A stretch of DNA of 64,000 bases from contig JAXDKS010000049.1 in the NCBI GenBank assembly GCA_034666985.1, positions 7,094 to 71,093 on the forward strand, in the 5' to 3' direction. Made by a program: the position numbers and the translations under genes. Below, in pieces: positions 37,614 to 47,146 of this stretch. Below the pieces are notes generated by a model that saw only the letters and a program-made list of their open reading frames with translations, was not told where the DNA came from and did no database searches. Each line of letters begins with the position of its first letter. Position 1 is the stretch's first letter. The stretch is from DATARR01 sp034666985 (GTDB taxonomy: Bacteria; Acidobacteriota; Thermoanaerobaculia; Multivoradales; UBA5704).

Positions 37614-40175
37614 TTACGGGTAATAGCCGCTGATCGTCCGCGCCTCCACGCCGGGCTTCTCCACCTGCACCCGCACGGCGCGGAAGGCTTCGCCGGGCCG
37701 GGTGTTCGAGGATTGATAGGTGATGCGGTAACGTGATCGCAAATCGCGCTCGATCGAGGCGTAGACCGCCGGCAACTCCTCCATGCTTTTGATGGCGAAG
37801 CTCCGTCCTCCGGTCTCGGAAGCCAGGCGGGCAAGGCGATCGGCGCCCTCGCCCTGCGGCAGGTCGATGCCCATGACGTAGAGGGCGATGCCGGCCCGCC
37901 GGGCGCATTCCAGGGCGTCTTCGAAGTGGAAACCGCTGGTGCGGTCCTCGCCGTCGGAGAGGACGAGGATGGCCCGCTGCCCGGAGGCTCCCCCCAGGTA
38001 ATAAAGGGAGAAGATCACGCTGTCCCACAGGGCCGTGTTGTCGTCGGCCACCAGCCCCTCGAAGCCTTCGGTCAGAGCCGCCAGGTCGCTGGTGAGCCCC
38101 ACGGTTACGTGCGGCGATTTGTTGAAGGTGATGACGCCTGCTTCGTCGCGGGGGCGCAGCGTCCGCCGCAGGAAGTCGAGGGCCGTGCGGCGGGCGGCGT
38201 CCAGCCGGGGCTGCATGGAGGCGGAGTTGTCGATGAGCGTCATCAGCTTCAGGGGGGTGTCGTCGACCTTCTCCACCTGACGCAGGGTCTGCCTCACGCC
38301 GTCCTCGTAGATCTGGAGATCGCTGGCGCTCAAGCCCTCGAAGGGCCGGCCCGACCTGTCGGCCACGTGGGTGTAGAGCTCGACGAGGCGGATATCCATG
38401 GCCTCCGCGGGACCGGGAGCGTTGAGCAGGGCCAGATCCTCGGCCGAGGTGCCATCGCTCAAATAGGCCACGGCGCGCACGTAGCCAACCGCCGCTTCTT
38501 CGGGCAGGGCGATGGGCTGGATGAAGGGCGGCTGGTAGAGGGTCGCCACCCGCTGGTCGCCAAGGTAGAGCTCGACCCGCTCGACACCGCGGTCCTCGGG
38601 GGCCTCGACCTCGACACGGGCGCGCAGGCTGTGGCGGTAGGTCCGGCCCGGCCGCGGCTCCGCGAGGTGGACGGCGAAACGCTGAGCGCCGGCGTTGAAC
38701 ACCAGCTCGTCGCTCGCCAGGATTTGCCCGTGGCCGTCGAGCCCCTGGGCGGCGAGGCGATGGGCGCGGGGCACCTTGCCGAGATCGATCTGCACGGTGT
38801 AGGGGGGATGGTTGCGCGTCAGCAGGGGCTTGCCGTCGAGAGAGAAGGCGACGTGCTCGATCTGCGCCTCCTCCGGCGTTCCGGCGGCGTGCTCCACCCG
38901 CGCCTCGAAGCGCTGGGTGCCGGCCAGGAGCCCTCCGGACGGTGCGGCGAGGTGCAGGCCGGGATGAGGCGCGGCGAGATCGGCATCGGCCTCGGCGAAC
39001 AGGCGGCGAACCTCTGGCGCCAAGTCTGAGGATACCTGGGTCGCGGCGGCCGGAGACGGGGAGGAGGTCATGACCGCCGGGACCGCCGAACTCGGCGTCG
39101 GCACCGGGGTCGTGGAGACGTCGGGCACGGCCAGCTCGCGCTCTCCCGTGTAGACACGGCCTGAAGAGGGGGCTTCCATCTGCACCTCGATCCGATAGCG
39201 GCCGGGCCGCAGCCGGCGCTCGAAGGCCAGCGGCCGGATCGCGCTCAAGGACGGCAGCGCGTCGAACCGGTAGCGGAAGGCGTCTACGGTCTCGGTGCCG
39301 CGGAGCACGCGGCCGCTCAGGATCATCTCCCGCATGCCGCCCGGCGACGGGGCGGTATCGTCGGGCAGCACCATCACCCGCACCAAGCCGTCCCCCGGCC
39401 GGCCGGGGAAATCGACGTCCAGCCGCGCCGGAGCGGTCGGGCGATTTGCGACCGACGTGGCCGAAGCGGTCGAAGCCTTTGAAGCCGTGGGGTGGAACTC
39501 GGAGACCCACTCCCGGGGCCGTGGCGCGGTGAGGGCCCGCTGGGTCACGACCTTGCAGCCTGCCCTGCCGGCCCGGCGCAGCCAGGTAAAGGCCTCGGCG
39601 GCGGCGGGATCTCCCCCGCACTTGCGGTTCTCCACGGCTGCGAGGAGGTCCGGCCCGTTTCCGGGGCTCCAGAGCCGGGAAGGGCCTCCCGCGGAGCCGG
39701 GCAGGAAGGTCAGCACGGTGCGGTACTGGATCTGGAATCGCGGCTCATACACCCACATTTCCAGGGGGGCGCCGTCGCACTGCCCGGCGACGACGCCGTC
39801 CGGCTCGCCATTGAGCAGGAAGATCCGGGCCCGGTCATCGCCGGTGCCCCCCCAGCGACGGCGGGCATCCGCCAGCCGCTCCTCCCAGCGCTCCCGCGCC
39901 TCATTGCGGGGGGTGTTGGGAAACGGATCCCGCACCTCCCAGAAACGCTGGATGAAGGCCTCGCGGTCGGCATCTGCGGAGAGCCCGAGAAAAACCTCGC
40001 GCTCCCGTTGGGTGATCAGGGGGGCCACGTCCTCCAGCCAGGTCCGGAACCGCTCGGATGGCTCGGGTCGCTCGGGTGACGGCGGAGCGTCGGCCTGGAC
40101 GAGGGACGGAAGCAGGCCGATGAAGAGAGAGGAGAGGAACAGCCAGGAAAAAAAGCCGGGACGGAAAGATCGCAT
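37614..40175 (-). CDS. Exported GWxTD/VWFA-domain protein
   Basis: 853 residues from the ATG at 40175 (GGAGGTG six bases upstream, signal peptide FFSWLFLSSLFIGLLPSLVQ). Residues ~40-200 contain a GWxTD-like domain (WLEDVAPLITQREREVFLGL; FWEVRDPFPNTPRNEARERW; GEPDGV). The middle (~210-560) consists of beta-sandwich domains, including EHVAFSLDGKPLLTRNHPPY and RVELYLGDQRVATLYQPPF, which look like repeated units. The C-terminal ~270 residues form an acidobacterial-type VWFA domain: IYEDGVRQTLRQVEKVDDTP, then MTLIDNSASMQPRLDAARR with the MIDAS DxSxS, and VLSDGEDRTSGF. The role is probably adhesion or assembly at the cell surface. Confidence 0.88.
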   Translation of the reverse strand: MRSFRPGFFSWLFLSSLFIGLLPSLVQADAPPSPERPEPSERFRTWLEDVAPLITQREREVFLGLSADADREAFIQRFWEVRDPFPNTPRNEARERWEERLADARRRWGGTGDDRARIFLLNGEPDGVVAGQCDGAPLEMWVYEPRFQIQYRTVLTFLPGSAGGPSRLWSPGNGPDLLAAVENRKCGGDPAAAEAFTWLRRAGRAGCKVVTQRALTAPRPREWVSEFHPTASKASTASATSVANRPTAPARLDVDFPGRPGDGLVRVMVLPDDTAPSPGGMREMILSGRVLRGTETVDAFRYRFDALPSLSAIRPLAFERRLRPGRYRIEVQMEAPSSGRVYTGERELAVPDVSTTPVPTPSSAVPAVMTSSPSPAAATQVSSDLAPEVRRLFAEADADLAAPHPGLHLAAPSGGLLAGTQRFEARVEHAAGTPEEAQIEHVAFSLDGKPLLTRNHPPYTVQIDLGKVPRAHRLAAQGLDGHGQILASDELVFNAGAQRFAVHLAEPRPGRTYRHSLRARVEVEAPEDRGVERVELYLGDQRVATLYQPPFIQPIALPEEAAVGYVRAVAYLSDGTSAEDLALLNAPGPAEAMDIRLVELYTHVADRSGRPFEGLSASDLQIYEDGVRQTLRQVEKVDDTPLKLMTLIDNSASMQPRLDAARRTALDFLRRTLRPRDEAGVITFNKSPHVTVGLTSDLAALTEGFEGLVADDNTALWDSVIFSLYYLGGASGQRAILVLSDGEDRTSGFHFEDALECARRAGIALYVMGIDLPQGEGADRLARLASETGGRSFAIKSMEELPAVYASIERDLRSRYRITYQSSNTRPGEAFRAVRVQVEKPGVEARTISGYYP

Positions 40176-40341
40176 CGCTCGCACCTCCACCATGGGGGCC
40201 GCGAGACGTCGAAACCCGGTGATCTATTCCCTGGCCCCACCCGGCGGGAGGCCAAGCAAACGGCGTGCCTTCACAAAAGCGGAGTTAGCTGCCGGCGGGA
40301 CGCCGGCGGTCCCAGGGGGGCTCACGAGCGAAGGGTATTTC

Positions 40342-41655
40342 TTACTTCGCCGCCGTCCCCTTTCCGTCCAGCTCCTCGATCAGCGCGTCCGAGGCCGGGC
40401 GCTCCTTGCGGAGGCGCTGCGCCACCTGCTCGGTCTGGCGCAGCACGCGCAGGACGTTGCCGCCGGCGAGCTTGCCGACCTCCTCGTCCGTCCAGCCGCG
40501 GCGCATCAGCTCGGCGAAGAGAGCCGGGTAGGTCTCGACACTCTCCAGCCCCAGGGGGACGCTGGTGATGCCGTCGAAGTCGGAGCCGATCCCCACGTGA
40601 TCGATGCCTGCCACCTGGCGCACGTGCTCGACGTGATCGGCCACTTGAGCGAGCGTGGCGCGCACGGCGGGGTGCTGGGCGCGCCAGGCTTCCAGCCCCT
40701 TCTTCACCGCCTCCGGATCGCCCGGGTTGAGAGTCTTGAGGCGGGTCTCAGCGGCATCCTGATCGGCGTTCCAGGCCCGCGTCTCCTCGGAGGTGAAGGT
40801 GGGGACGAAGCTCACCATCACCACGCCGCCATTGGCCGGCAGCCGCTTGAGGACCTCGTCCGGGACGTTGCGAGGGTGGGCATCCAGGGCGCGCGTCGAG
40901 GAATGGGAGAAGATCACCGGCGCCTGGGCCACGGCCAGGGCCTTCTGCATCGTCTCCGCGGAGACGTGGGAGAGGTCGACCAGCATGCCGAGCCGGTTCA
41001 TCTCCCGCACCACCTCCTCGCCGAAGCGGGTGAGGCCGCCGTGCTTCGGCTCGTCGGTGGCCGAGTCCGCCCAGTCGGTGTTCTTCGAGTGGGTGATCGT
41101 CATGTAGCGGGCGCCGGCCGCGTAGAGCTGACGCAGGGCGGCGAGGGAGTTGTGGATCGAGTGGCCCCCCTCCATGCCGATCAGGGAGGCGATGCGCCCT
41201 GCCTTGTGGATGCGCACCACGTCGTCAGCGGTGAGGGCCACCTCGAAGGTGTCGGGGTAGCGCTCGGCCAGGCGGTGGACGTCGTCGATCTGCTCGATGA
41301 CGGCCTGCAGGGCGTCCGCACCGAGGATCTCCACCGGGATGTAGACCGACCAGAACTGGCCGCCCACGCCCCCGCGGCGCAGGCGGGCGATGTCGGTGTG
41401 CAGCGGCGGATCGAGCTTCGAGGTGTCGCCGCGCAGGTCGAGCTTGTCCAGATGGTTCTGGAACCGCTTGCGGTACTCCCAGGGCAGATCGTTGTGGCCG
41501 TCGATGAGCGGCACACGGTCGAGGAGCTTGCGTGCCCGCTCGACGAGCGCCGGATCCGAGGGGGGCTTGGAAGGTGCCTGTGCCTCGGCGGCTCCGAAGA
41601 ACGCAAAGCCGAGCGCCAGACCGAGCGCCGGGGCCAGCCAGCAGATTTTTCTCAT
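40342..41655 (-). CDS. Exported M19 (renal dipeptidase family) dipeptidase
   Basis: 437 residues from the ATG at 41655 (GAGGAGA upstream), with a signal peptide (ICWLAPALGLALGFAFFGAA). M19 metal-binding and active-site motifs are present: PLIDGHNDLPW (His-x-Asp), GMEGGHSIHNSLAALRQLYA (bridging Glu), THSKNTDWADS, LVDLSHVS, PVIFSHSSTRAL and HVGIGSDFDGI. It is a zinc dipeptidase of the periplasm or surface, usually acting on dipeptides containing D- or dehydro-amino acids. The genes to either side face the same way or diverge; there is no operon. Confidence 0.95.
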   Translation of the reverse strand: MRKICWLAPALGLALGFAFFGAAEAQAPSKPPSDPALVERARKLLDRVPLIDGHNDLPWEYRKRFQNHLDKLDLRGDTSKLDPPLHTDIARLRRGGVGGQFWSVYIPVEILGADALQAVIEQIDDVHRLAERYPDTFEVALTADDVVRIHKAGRIASLIGMEGGHSIHNSLAALRQLYAAGARYMTITHSKNTDWADSATDEPKHGGLTRFGEEVVREMNRLGMLVDLSHVSAETMQKALAVAQAPVIFSHSSTRALDAHPRNVPDEVLKRLPANGGVVMVSFVPTFTSEETRAWNADQDAAETRLKTLNPGDPEAVKKGLEAWRAQHPAVRATLAQVADHVEHVRQVAGIDHVGIGSDFDGITSVPLGLESVETYPALFAELMRRGWTDEEVGKLAGGNVLRVLRQTEQVAQRLRKERPASDALIEELDGKGTAAK

Positions 41656-41728
41656 ATCGTCTCCTCGCGTCGAGATCTGGGGGCATTCTAGCGATAGAGT
41701 TCGCTTTCTCAACCCTTCAGGAGCTGCC

Positions 41729-42055
41729 ATGAACCATCCGATCCCATTCCGTCCCGAGGAATACGGCGTCTACGATGATGGAAGAATGGGCAAGAGCACC
41801 CTCTTCCAGTCGGACCGGCTGCTGGTGGGCCTGAACGCTTTCGAGCCCGGGCAGGAGCACCGGCTGCACGCCCACGCCGGCATGGACAAGGTCTACCACG
41901 TGCTCGCCGGGCACGGCGTCTTCCTGCTGGAGGGCCGCGAGGAGCCCATGGCGGCGGGGACGATGCTCATCGCCCCCGAAGGCATGCTGCACGGCATCCG
42001 CAACACCGGCACCGAGCGGCTGCTGGTGCTGGCCATCCTGGCGCCGTCGCCGTGA
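41729..42055 (+). CDS. Small cupin-domain protein
   Basis: 108 residues, AGGAG upstream of the ATG. A single cupin barrel: GQEHRLHAHAGMDKVYHVLA (motif 1 with metal-ligand His residues and Glu replaced by Asp), GHGVFLLEGREEPM, and APEGMLHGIRNTG (motif 2). It could be a small isomerase, dioxygenase or binding protein. It diverges from the dipeptidase gene with only 73 bases between, so the promoters share this gap. Confidence 0.85.
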   Translation: MNHPIPFRPEEYGVYDDGRMGKSTLFQSDRLLVGLNAFEPGQEHRLHAHAGMDKVYHVLAGHGVFLLEGREEPMAAGTMLIAPEGMLHGIRNTGTERLLVLAILAPSP

Positions 42056-42108
42056 TGGTGGAGGGGAGGTGGAGTCAGCCGGCTAGGCCGTCTGGCCGCA
42101 GGCTTCCC

Positions 42109-42372
42109 TCAACTGGGGATGGAACCGAGTTTTTCAAGCACCCACTCCCGCAGCAGCACTGACTGTTCAATACCACGAGCTTTGGCCACTTGCTGCACCG
42201 CCTTGGCCTCTTCAGGTTCCAGGCGAAAGGCCATCGTTGTCCCTTGGCTATGCTCAAAGACTGGCTCGGTGACTTCTTCCAAGCGTCCCTCGAACTCCGT
42301 CAAGTCATGAGAGTCCCAGAACCTGGCCAATTCTTCAATGGAGTCTGTCTTGGGGAGTTCTTGGCTCTTCAT
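42109..42372 (-). CDS. CopG-family (BrnA-like) antitoxin without a visible toxin
   Basis: 87 residues from the ATG at 42372. The start KTDSIEELARFWDSHDLTEF is typical of CopG-type antitoxins. The C-terminal half FRLEPEEAKAVQQVAKARGI plus LLREWVLEKL is the ribbon-helix-helix part. The frame is open upstream to 42420 and that short extension (WFGQTIVWITLRR) looks like the end of a lost upstream toxin gene. An orphan or partly deleted TA module is likely. Confidence 0.72.
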   Translation of the reverse strand: MKSQELPKTDSIEELARFWDSHDLTEFEGRLEEVTEPVFEHSQGTTMAFRLEPEEAKAVQQVAKARGIEQSVLLREWVLEKLGSIPS

Positions 42373-42445
42373 CTCTCTGCGCAATGTGATCCACACGATC
42401 GTCTGGCCAAACCAGCTCATGGATTTTCATCCCCGACTCTATCGC

Positions 42446-44164
42446 CTACCGTGCCGCCTTCACTACCGGCGCCGTCACCCCGGTCACGATCCCCTTCGCC
42501 TCATCGACGGTCACCACCTGATTGGTGGGGACGTTCGTGAAGCGCTGCTTGGTGCCGCTCGGCCACTCCACTTCCAGCACCTGCACGGTTTTGTCCTGGC
42601 CGAGGCCGAAGGTGGGGGCGACGTCGCTCTGCGAGCAGTAGGAGGAGCCGCTGCGCACCAGGGCCCACTGCTTGCCGCCGGCGCTGGTCACCCTGACGAT
42701 GGCGCCGAGGCCGTCCCGGTTGGACTTCGTGCCCACCATCTTCACCCGCAGCCAGTGATTGCGGTTGCCGCCGTCGTTGCGGAAGACGTAGGCGGGGCCG
42801 TGATTGGTGGTGAAGACGACGTCGAGGTCGCCGTCGTTGTCGAGGTCGCCGTAGGCGGCGCCACGGGCCACCCTCGGGCGGCTGAAGTCTTTCCCCATGG
42901 TGGCGGCCACCGGGGCGAACTTGCCGGTGCCGAGATTGTGGAAGAGCAGCGGCGGCTGCCGGTACTGGACCCGCGGCTGGACGCGGTTGATCTCCTCCTC
43001 GAGATGGCCGTTGGCGGCCAGGATGTCGAGCTGGCCGTCGAGGTCGTAGTCGAAGAAGAAGACGCCGAAGGTGAGGGTGAGGAGGCTCGCCTGCCCGACG
43101 CTGGAAGCGGGCGCTTCGTCCACGAACACGCCGCTCCCCTCGTTGTGATAGAGGGCCAGCATCTCGTTGGTGAAGTTGCCCACCAGCAGATGCGGCCGGC
43201 CCGAGCGGTCGTAGTCCGCGGCGTCCGCGCCCATCGCGCCGCGGGCCGTGCCCTCTTCGGAGAAGGCGACGCCGGCCTCCAGGGCCTCGTCCTTGAACGC
43301 GCCGTTGCCCAGGTTGCGGTAGAGCTTGTTGGGCTGGGTGTCGTTGGCCACGAAGAGGTCGGGCCAGCCGTCGCCGTTGTAGTCGAGCACGGCGATGCCC
43401 AGGGATTTGCTCGTCGGATCGGCGACGCCGGCCTTCTGGCTGACGTCCTGGAACTTGCCGCCCCCCAGGTTGTGGAAGAGCTTCGACACCGTCCCCTTGT
43501 AGGACTCGGGGGTGCAGTAGGACTTGGTGGCGCCGTCGAGCGAGCACCAGAGGTCCTTCTCCCGGCTCCACTGCACGTAGTTGGCCACGAACAGGTCCGC
43601 CTTGCCGTCGCGGTCGTAGTCGAGCCAGGCGGCGCTGGTGCCGAAGTCGGCGTTCTTGATTCCGGAGGCGGCGGTCACGTCCTTGAACTTGCCGCTCCCC
43701 TCGTTGTGGTACAGCCGGTCGCCGTCGAGGGAGGTGATGTAGACGTCCTCGCGGCCGTCGTTGTCGTAGTCGGCGGCGGCGACTCCCATGCCATACGTCT
43801 GCACGTCGAGGCCGCTGCCCTTCGTGACGTTGGCAAAGGTGCCGTTGTGGTTGTTGCGGTAGAGGGCGGGCAGCGAGGTGCGCCCCTTGGCGTCCCAGTC
43901 GCGGCTGTTGATCAGCAGGACGTCGAGCCAGCCGTCGCCGTCGGCGTCGAAGATCGCGACGCCGGAGCCCAGCGACTCGGGCATGTACTTCTTCCCCGCC
44001 CGGCCGCTGTTGTGGGTGAACTTCACGCCGGAGGGAGCGGTGATGTCGGCGAACGTGACGCCTTTCGCCACTGGAGCTGGGGCCGGCGCCTTGGGCGGAG
44101 CCGCGGCCCCCAGGATGAGGGCGGGGAGCAGCAGCGCCGCGGCGGCAATGGGAAAATGTTTCAC
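42446..44164 (-). CDS. CRTAC1 family protein (FG-GAP repeats plus ASPIC/UnbV)
   Basis: 572 residues from the GTG at 44164 (GAGG upstream, signal peptide MKHFPIAAAALLLPALI). FG-GAP/VCBS-type repeats with calcium-binding D-x-D-x-D-G motifs recur: VAIFDADGDGWLDVLLIN, AAADYDNDGREDVYI, AWLDYDRDGKADLFVAN, VLDYNGDGWPDLFVAN and GDLDNDGDLDVVFTT. These form a beta-propeller. The C-terminal ASPIC/UnbV domain is at ~455-560 (NHWLRVKMVGTKSNRDGLGA; CSQSDVAPTFGLGQDKTVQ). It is exported, probably at the cell surface; the role is unknown. It is encoded 14 bases downstream of the cytochrome-TPR gene, so the two are likely one operon. Confidence 0.92.
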   Translation of the reverse strand: MKHFPIAAAALLLPALILGAAAPPKAPAPAPVAKGVTFADITAPSGVKFTHNSGRAGKKYMPESLGSGVAIFDADGDGWLDVLLINSRDWDAKGRTSLPALYRNNHNGTFANVTKGSGLDVQTYGMGVAAADYDNDGREDVYITSLDGDRLYHNEGSGKFKDVTAASGIKNADFGTSAAWLDYDRDGKADLFVANYVQWSREKDLWCSLDGATKSYCTPESYKGTVSKLFHNLGGGKFQDVSQKAGVADPTSKSLGIAVLDYNGDGWPDLFVANDTQPNKLYRNLGNGAFKDEALEAGVAFSEEGTARGAMGADAADYDRSGRPHLLVGNFTNEMLALYHNEGSGVFVDEAPASSVGQASLLTLTFGVFFFDYDLDGQLDILAANGHLEEEINRVQPRVQYRQPPLLFHNLGTGKFAPVAATMGKDFSRPRVARGAAYGDLDNDGDLDVVFTTNHGPAYVFRNDGGNRNHWLRVKMVGTKSNRDGLGAIVRVTSAGGKQWALVRSGSSYCSQSDVAPTFGLGQDKTVQVLEVEWPSGTKQRFTNVPTNQVVTVDEAKGIVTGVTAPVVKAAR

Positions 44165-44178
44165 GACTGACCTCAAGG

Positions 44179-47031
44179 CTAGCCTCCTGCGATCGCGGCC
44201 GACTCCGCCGTCCGCGGCATGGGTTTCAGGGGGACGCCCTCGTGCTCGTGGATGGGCTGGCGCTCGTTGTTGTCCTCGGGGCTCACCATGCGGCGCTTGG
44301 CGGTGATGGCCTGGGACGACTCCTCGGCCTTGAAGCGCTGGAAAAGCTTCGCCTCCCGCGCCGCGCGCTGGGCGTCACCCAGGCCCCGGGCGCTGAGCAT
44401 GGCCGTGTAGTGCATCTGCACGTCCTCGGGGTCGACCAGGCACACCTGGTCGAGCACCTTCAAGGCTTCCTTGTACTGCCGCTTGAGGAAGAGGACGCGA
44501 GCCGTCTGGTTGAGCGCCACACGGTCGCGCGGGTACTTGGCCGTCACCGTGCGCAGCGACGCCAGGGCGCCGTCGTAGTCCCCCTGGGCCTTCTGGATCA
44601 TGGCGTTGAAGAAGTGGATGCGCGCCAGGCTGGAATCGATCGCCAGGGCTTTCTGGATGTAGGGCTTCGCGGCCTCCACCTCGCCTTCGCGGATGAGCGC
44701 CCGGGCGACGTTGAGCCAGCCGTCGGCATAGCCGGGCTCGGCCTCGGTGACCTTCTTGAAGGCGTACTCGGCCCCCTTGAGGTCGCCCTGGAGGAGCAGG
44801 CCGATCCCCCAGTCGTTCCAGCGCTCGCGGTCCTTCTTCTCCACCGCCTGCTTCCAGTCCGTGCCGCCGCCGAGCGGCAGCTTGGCCTCGGCGCTGGCGA
44901 GCGTGACGATGGGCAGATCGGGGATCTCGCCCTTGATCTTGCCGGAGACGTTGGCCGGAACGTTGGCCTTGTCGAACGACCACTCGGCGCTGTTGTAGTG
45001 AGGGGTGATCAGGTGCTCCTGCCCGGGCTTGGGCTTGCCGGCGTAGGCGAACTGCGTGTAGGAGTGGGCGAACTTGCGGTAGTTGAGCTTCGCCGTCAGC
45101 GTGATGGGACCCGTGGCGTCGGCGGGGATCTTCACCCGGTAGTGGGCCACGTCCGCGGCGCCCGGCGGGATGAGGCGCACGTAGAGCACGCTCCTCGCCT
45201 GCCAGGCGTTGCGCTTGTCGATCGGGTTGCCTTCGGCGTCGAGCGCGTAGGAGCGGTAGAAGTGGGCGCCTGGCTCCACGGGGCCCTTGCCGCCGTCCTC
45301 GACCTGGCCGCTCCAGAAGATGACGCGCCCGCTGGCATCGCGACCCTGCAGCTCCAGCCAGATGTCGAAGGCATCCACCGTGCCGCCGGGGAAGAAGTGG
45401 CCGATGGCCTTGGTGCGGACGACGACGTCGACCTTCACCGTGGAGCCCGGCTTCAAGGGCGGCGCGGACTTGTCGATGGGCGCCGACACCTTGCCCACGT
45501 CGCGCAGCAGCACGGTGCCGCCCTGCTCGGCCTCCTCGCCCACGGCGAAGGTGGTGTTGAGCTGGGGAGCGTTGTCCACCGCCGCCCGCCGTACCATCGC
45601 CGTCTCCCCCTTGGTCTCCTCCACCGGCGAGGCGGCGAAGATGTCGACGGTGATGAAGCCCGACTTCAGGAACTTCTCCGTCACCGACATCTGCTCCTTG
45701 TCCTGATTGACGTAGGCCACGGCCATGTTCGCCGCCGGGAAGCGGTGGGAGTGGACCTTCCCGTCCCGGTTGCCGGGGTCCTGCGAATCGACGAGGGGCA
45801 TGTGGCAGTTGGAGCAGGTCTTCGACTCCGCCGGATAGTAGAAGGAGCGCGCCCCCTGGCCGGAGACGCCGCTCGCCTGCCAGTTGTCGTAGTCGTTGAA
45901 GCCGCGGGCCCAGCGGTAGGAGTTCACCGGCACGTCGAGATGGACTTTGTGGCAGGAGGAGCAGAACTCCGCCGCGTCCTCGCGCATGAAGGGCTTCAGG
46001 AAGGTCTTCTTGTGCGGCTCGGGATCGAGATAGGTCAGGAAGTGATTGGTCTTGCGGATCAGCGGGTTCTTGCTGCTCATCAGCTCGTGCAGGGGCGGGT
46101 ATTCGATGGTGAAGCTGCCGTTGCCCATCGAGCTGTGAACGCTGGTGATGGCGTGGCAGGAGGTGCAGGCGAGACCGGCCTGGGCCTCCGGCGTGTCGAT
46201 CTGCTCCTTGATGGGGCGCTCGAAGCGGCCGTTGAAGAACACCGCGTGATCATGGCAGCCGGCGCACCACTTGCTCGGCTGGGTGCCGATCGTGTCCTGC
46301 ATGTACTCGATGGACTTGCGGTAGAACTGGTTGTTGAACGAGCCGAAGTGGTGGGCCGAGCTGTTCCACTGCTTGTAGATGTCCTGGTGGCACTCGCCGC
46401 AGGCCTTCGAATCCATGAAGAAGTTCGAAGGGATGATGCCGCCCACGTTGGTGGCCGCCGACGACGGGAAGAACGGCGACTTCGGCCCGCCTCCCTCTTC
46501 CTCCATGGAGGTGGGGACGATCAACGGGTTGCGGATGTGGTCCGCCGGGTTGGGATTGGCCTTGCGGTAGAGGGCCGTGGCGGCCGGGAAGAGCACGAGC
46601 AGGGCCACGGCGGCGGCGAAGGCTTGGCGGAAGCGTCTAGAGCCAGTCGCGCCAGTCGAGCCAGTCCCCCGGCGCCAGACCCAGGCTCCCAGCGCGGCCA
46701 CGCCGAGCCCGGCGGCCACCACGTGGGCCCAGTAGACGGGCCGGTTCTGCAGCACGTTGCCGTCGACGGCGAGCCACACCCCCGCCAGCAGGGCCAGCAG
46801 GAAGAGGATCGCGGCGGGGATCATTCCCGCCCGCAGGTCCGGCCGCCGGGCCAGCAGGACGCCGAACATTACCGCCAAGGCCAGCCCCAGCACCAGGTGC
46901 AGGAGCACGTTGCCCATGTAGAAGACTGTCGGCGACGCGAACGCCGAGATGTATGCCGTGTTCACCAGCAACACGACGAAGAGGACGGCCGTCCACTTCG
47001 CAAGCGTGTGCGGTCGGGTCTTCATGTCCAT
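44179..47031 (-). CDS. Membrane pentahaem cytochrome c with C-terminal TPR domain
   Basis: 950 residues, GGAGGAG upstream of the ATG. The first ~160 residues have four hydrophobic helices (for example WTAVLFVVLLVNTAYISAF and VFYMGNVLLHLVLGLALAVM). A periplasmic part carries five CXXCH haem sites: CGECH, CAGCH, CTSCH, CSSCH and CSNCH, in the arrangement of cytochrome c554/NrfB-like proteins. A beta-rich domain follows (~490-690, STVKVDVVVRTKAIGHFFPG), then TPR repeats (~720-890, GDLKGAEYAFKKVTEAEPGY; GDYDGALASLRTVTAKYPRD). It probably links electron transfer to a surface complex with the CRTAC1 protein encoded next. Donor and acceptor are not evident. Confidence 0.92.
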   Translation of the reverse strand: MDMKTRPHTLAKWTAVLFVVLLVNTAYISAFASPTVFYMGNVLLHLVLGLALAVMFGVLLARRPDLRAGMIPAAILFLLALLAGVWLAVDGNVLQNRPVYWAHVVAAGLGVAALGAWVWRRGTGSTGATGSRRFRQAFAAAVALLVLFPAATALYRKANPNPADHIRNPLIVPTSMEEEGGGPKSPFFPSSAATNVGGIIPSNFFMDSKACGECHQDIYKQWNSSAHHFGSFNNQFYRKSIEYMQDTIGTQPSKWCAGCHDHAVFFNGRFERPIKEQIDTPEAQAGLACTSCHAITSVHSSMGNGSFTIEYPPLHELMSSKNPLIRKTNHFLTYLDPEPHKKTFLKPFMREDAAEFCSSCHKVHLDVPVNSYRWARGFNDYDNWQASGVSGQGARSFYYPAESKTCSNCHMPLVDSQDPGNRDGKVHSHRFPAANMAVAYVNQDKEQMSVTEKFLKSGFITVDIFAASPVEETKGETAMVRRAAVDNAPQLNTTFAVGEEAEQGGTVLLRDVGKVSAPIDKSAPPLKPGSTVKVDVVVRTKAIGHFFPGGTVDAFDIWLELQGRDASGRVIFWSGQVEDGGKGPVEPGAHFYRSYALDAEGNPIDKRNAWQARSVLYVRLIPPGAADVAHYRVKIPADATGPITLTAKLNYRKFAHSYTQFAYAGKPKPGQEHLITPHYNSAEWSFDKANVPANVSGKIKGEIPDLPIVTLASAEAKLPLGGGTDWKQAVEKKDRERWNDWGIGLLLQGDLKGAEYAFKKVTEAEPGYADGWLNVARALIREGEVEAAKPYIQKALAIDSSLARIHFFNAMIQKAQGDYDGALASLRTVTAKYPRDRVALNQTARVLFLKRQYKEALKVLDQVCLVDPEDVQMHYTAMLSARGLGDAQRAAREAKLFQRFKAEESSQAITAKRRMVSPEDNNERQPIHEHEGVPLKPMPRTAESAAIAGG

Positions 47032-47146
47032 CTTCTTCTGCTCCTCCTGGCCTCGATTCCGGATCAGCCCTTTGGGTAGATGATAGCCCGTCCGGCGGCC
47101 GGACGTACCCGGCCACCCTGGATCTAGCGATCCATAAAAGGACGAT

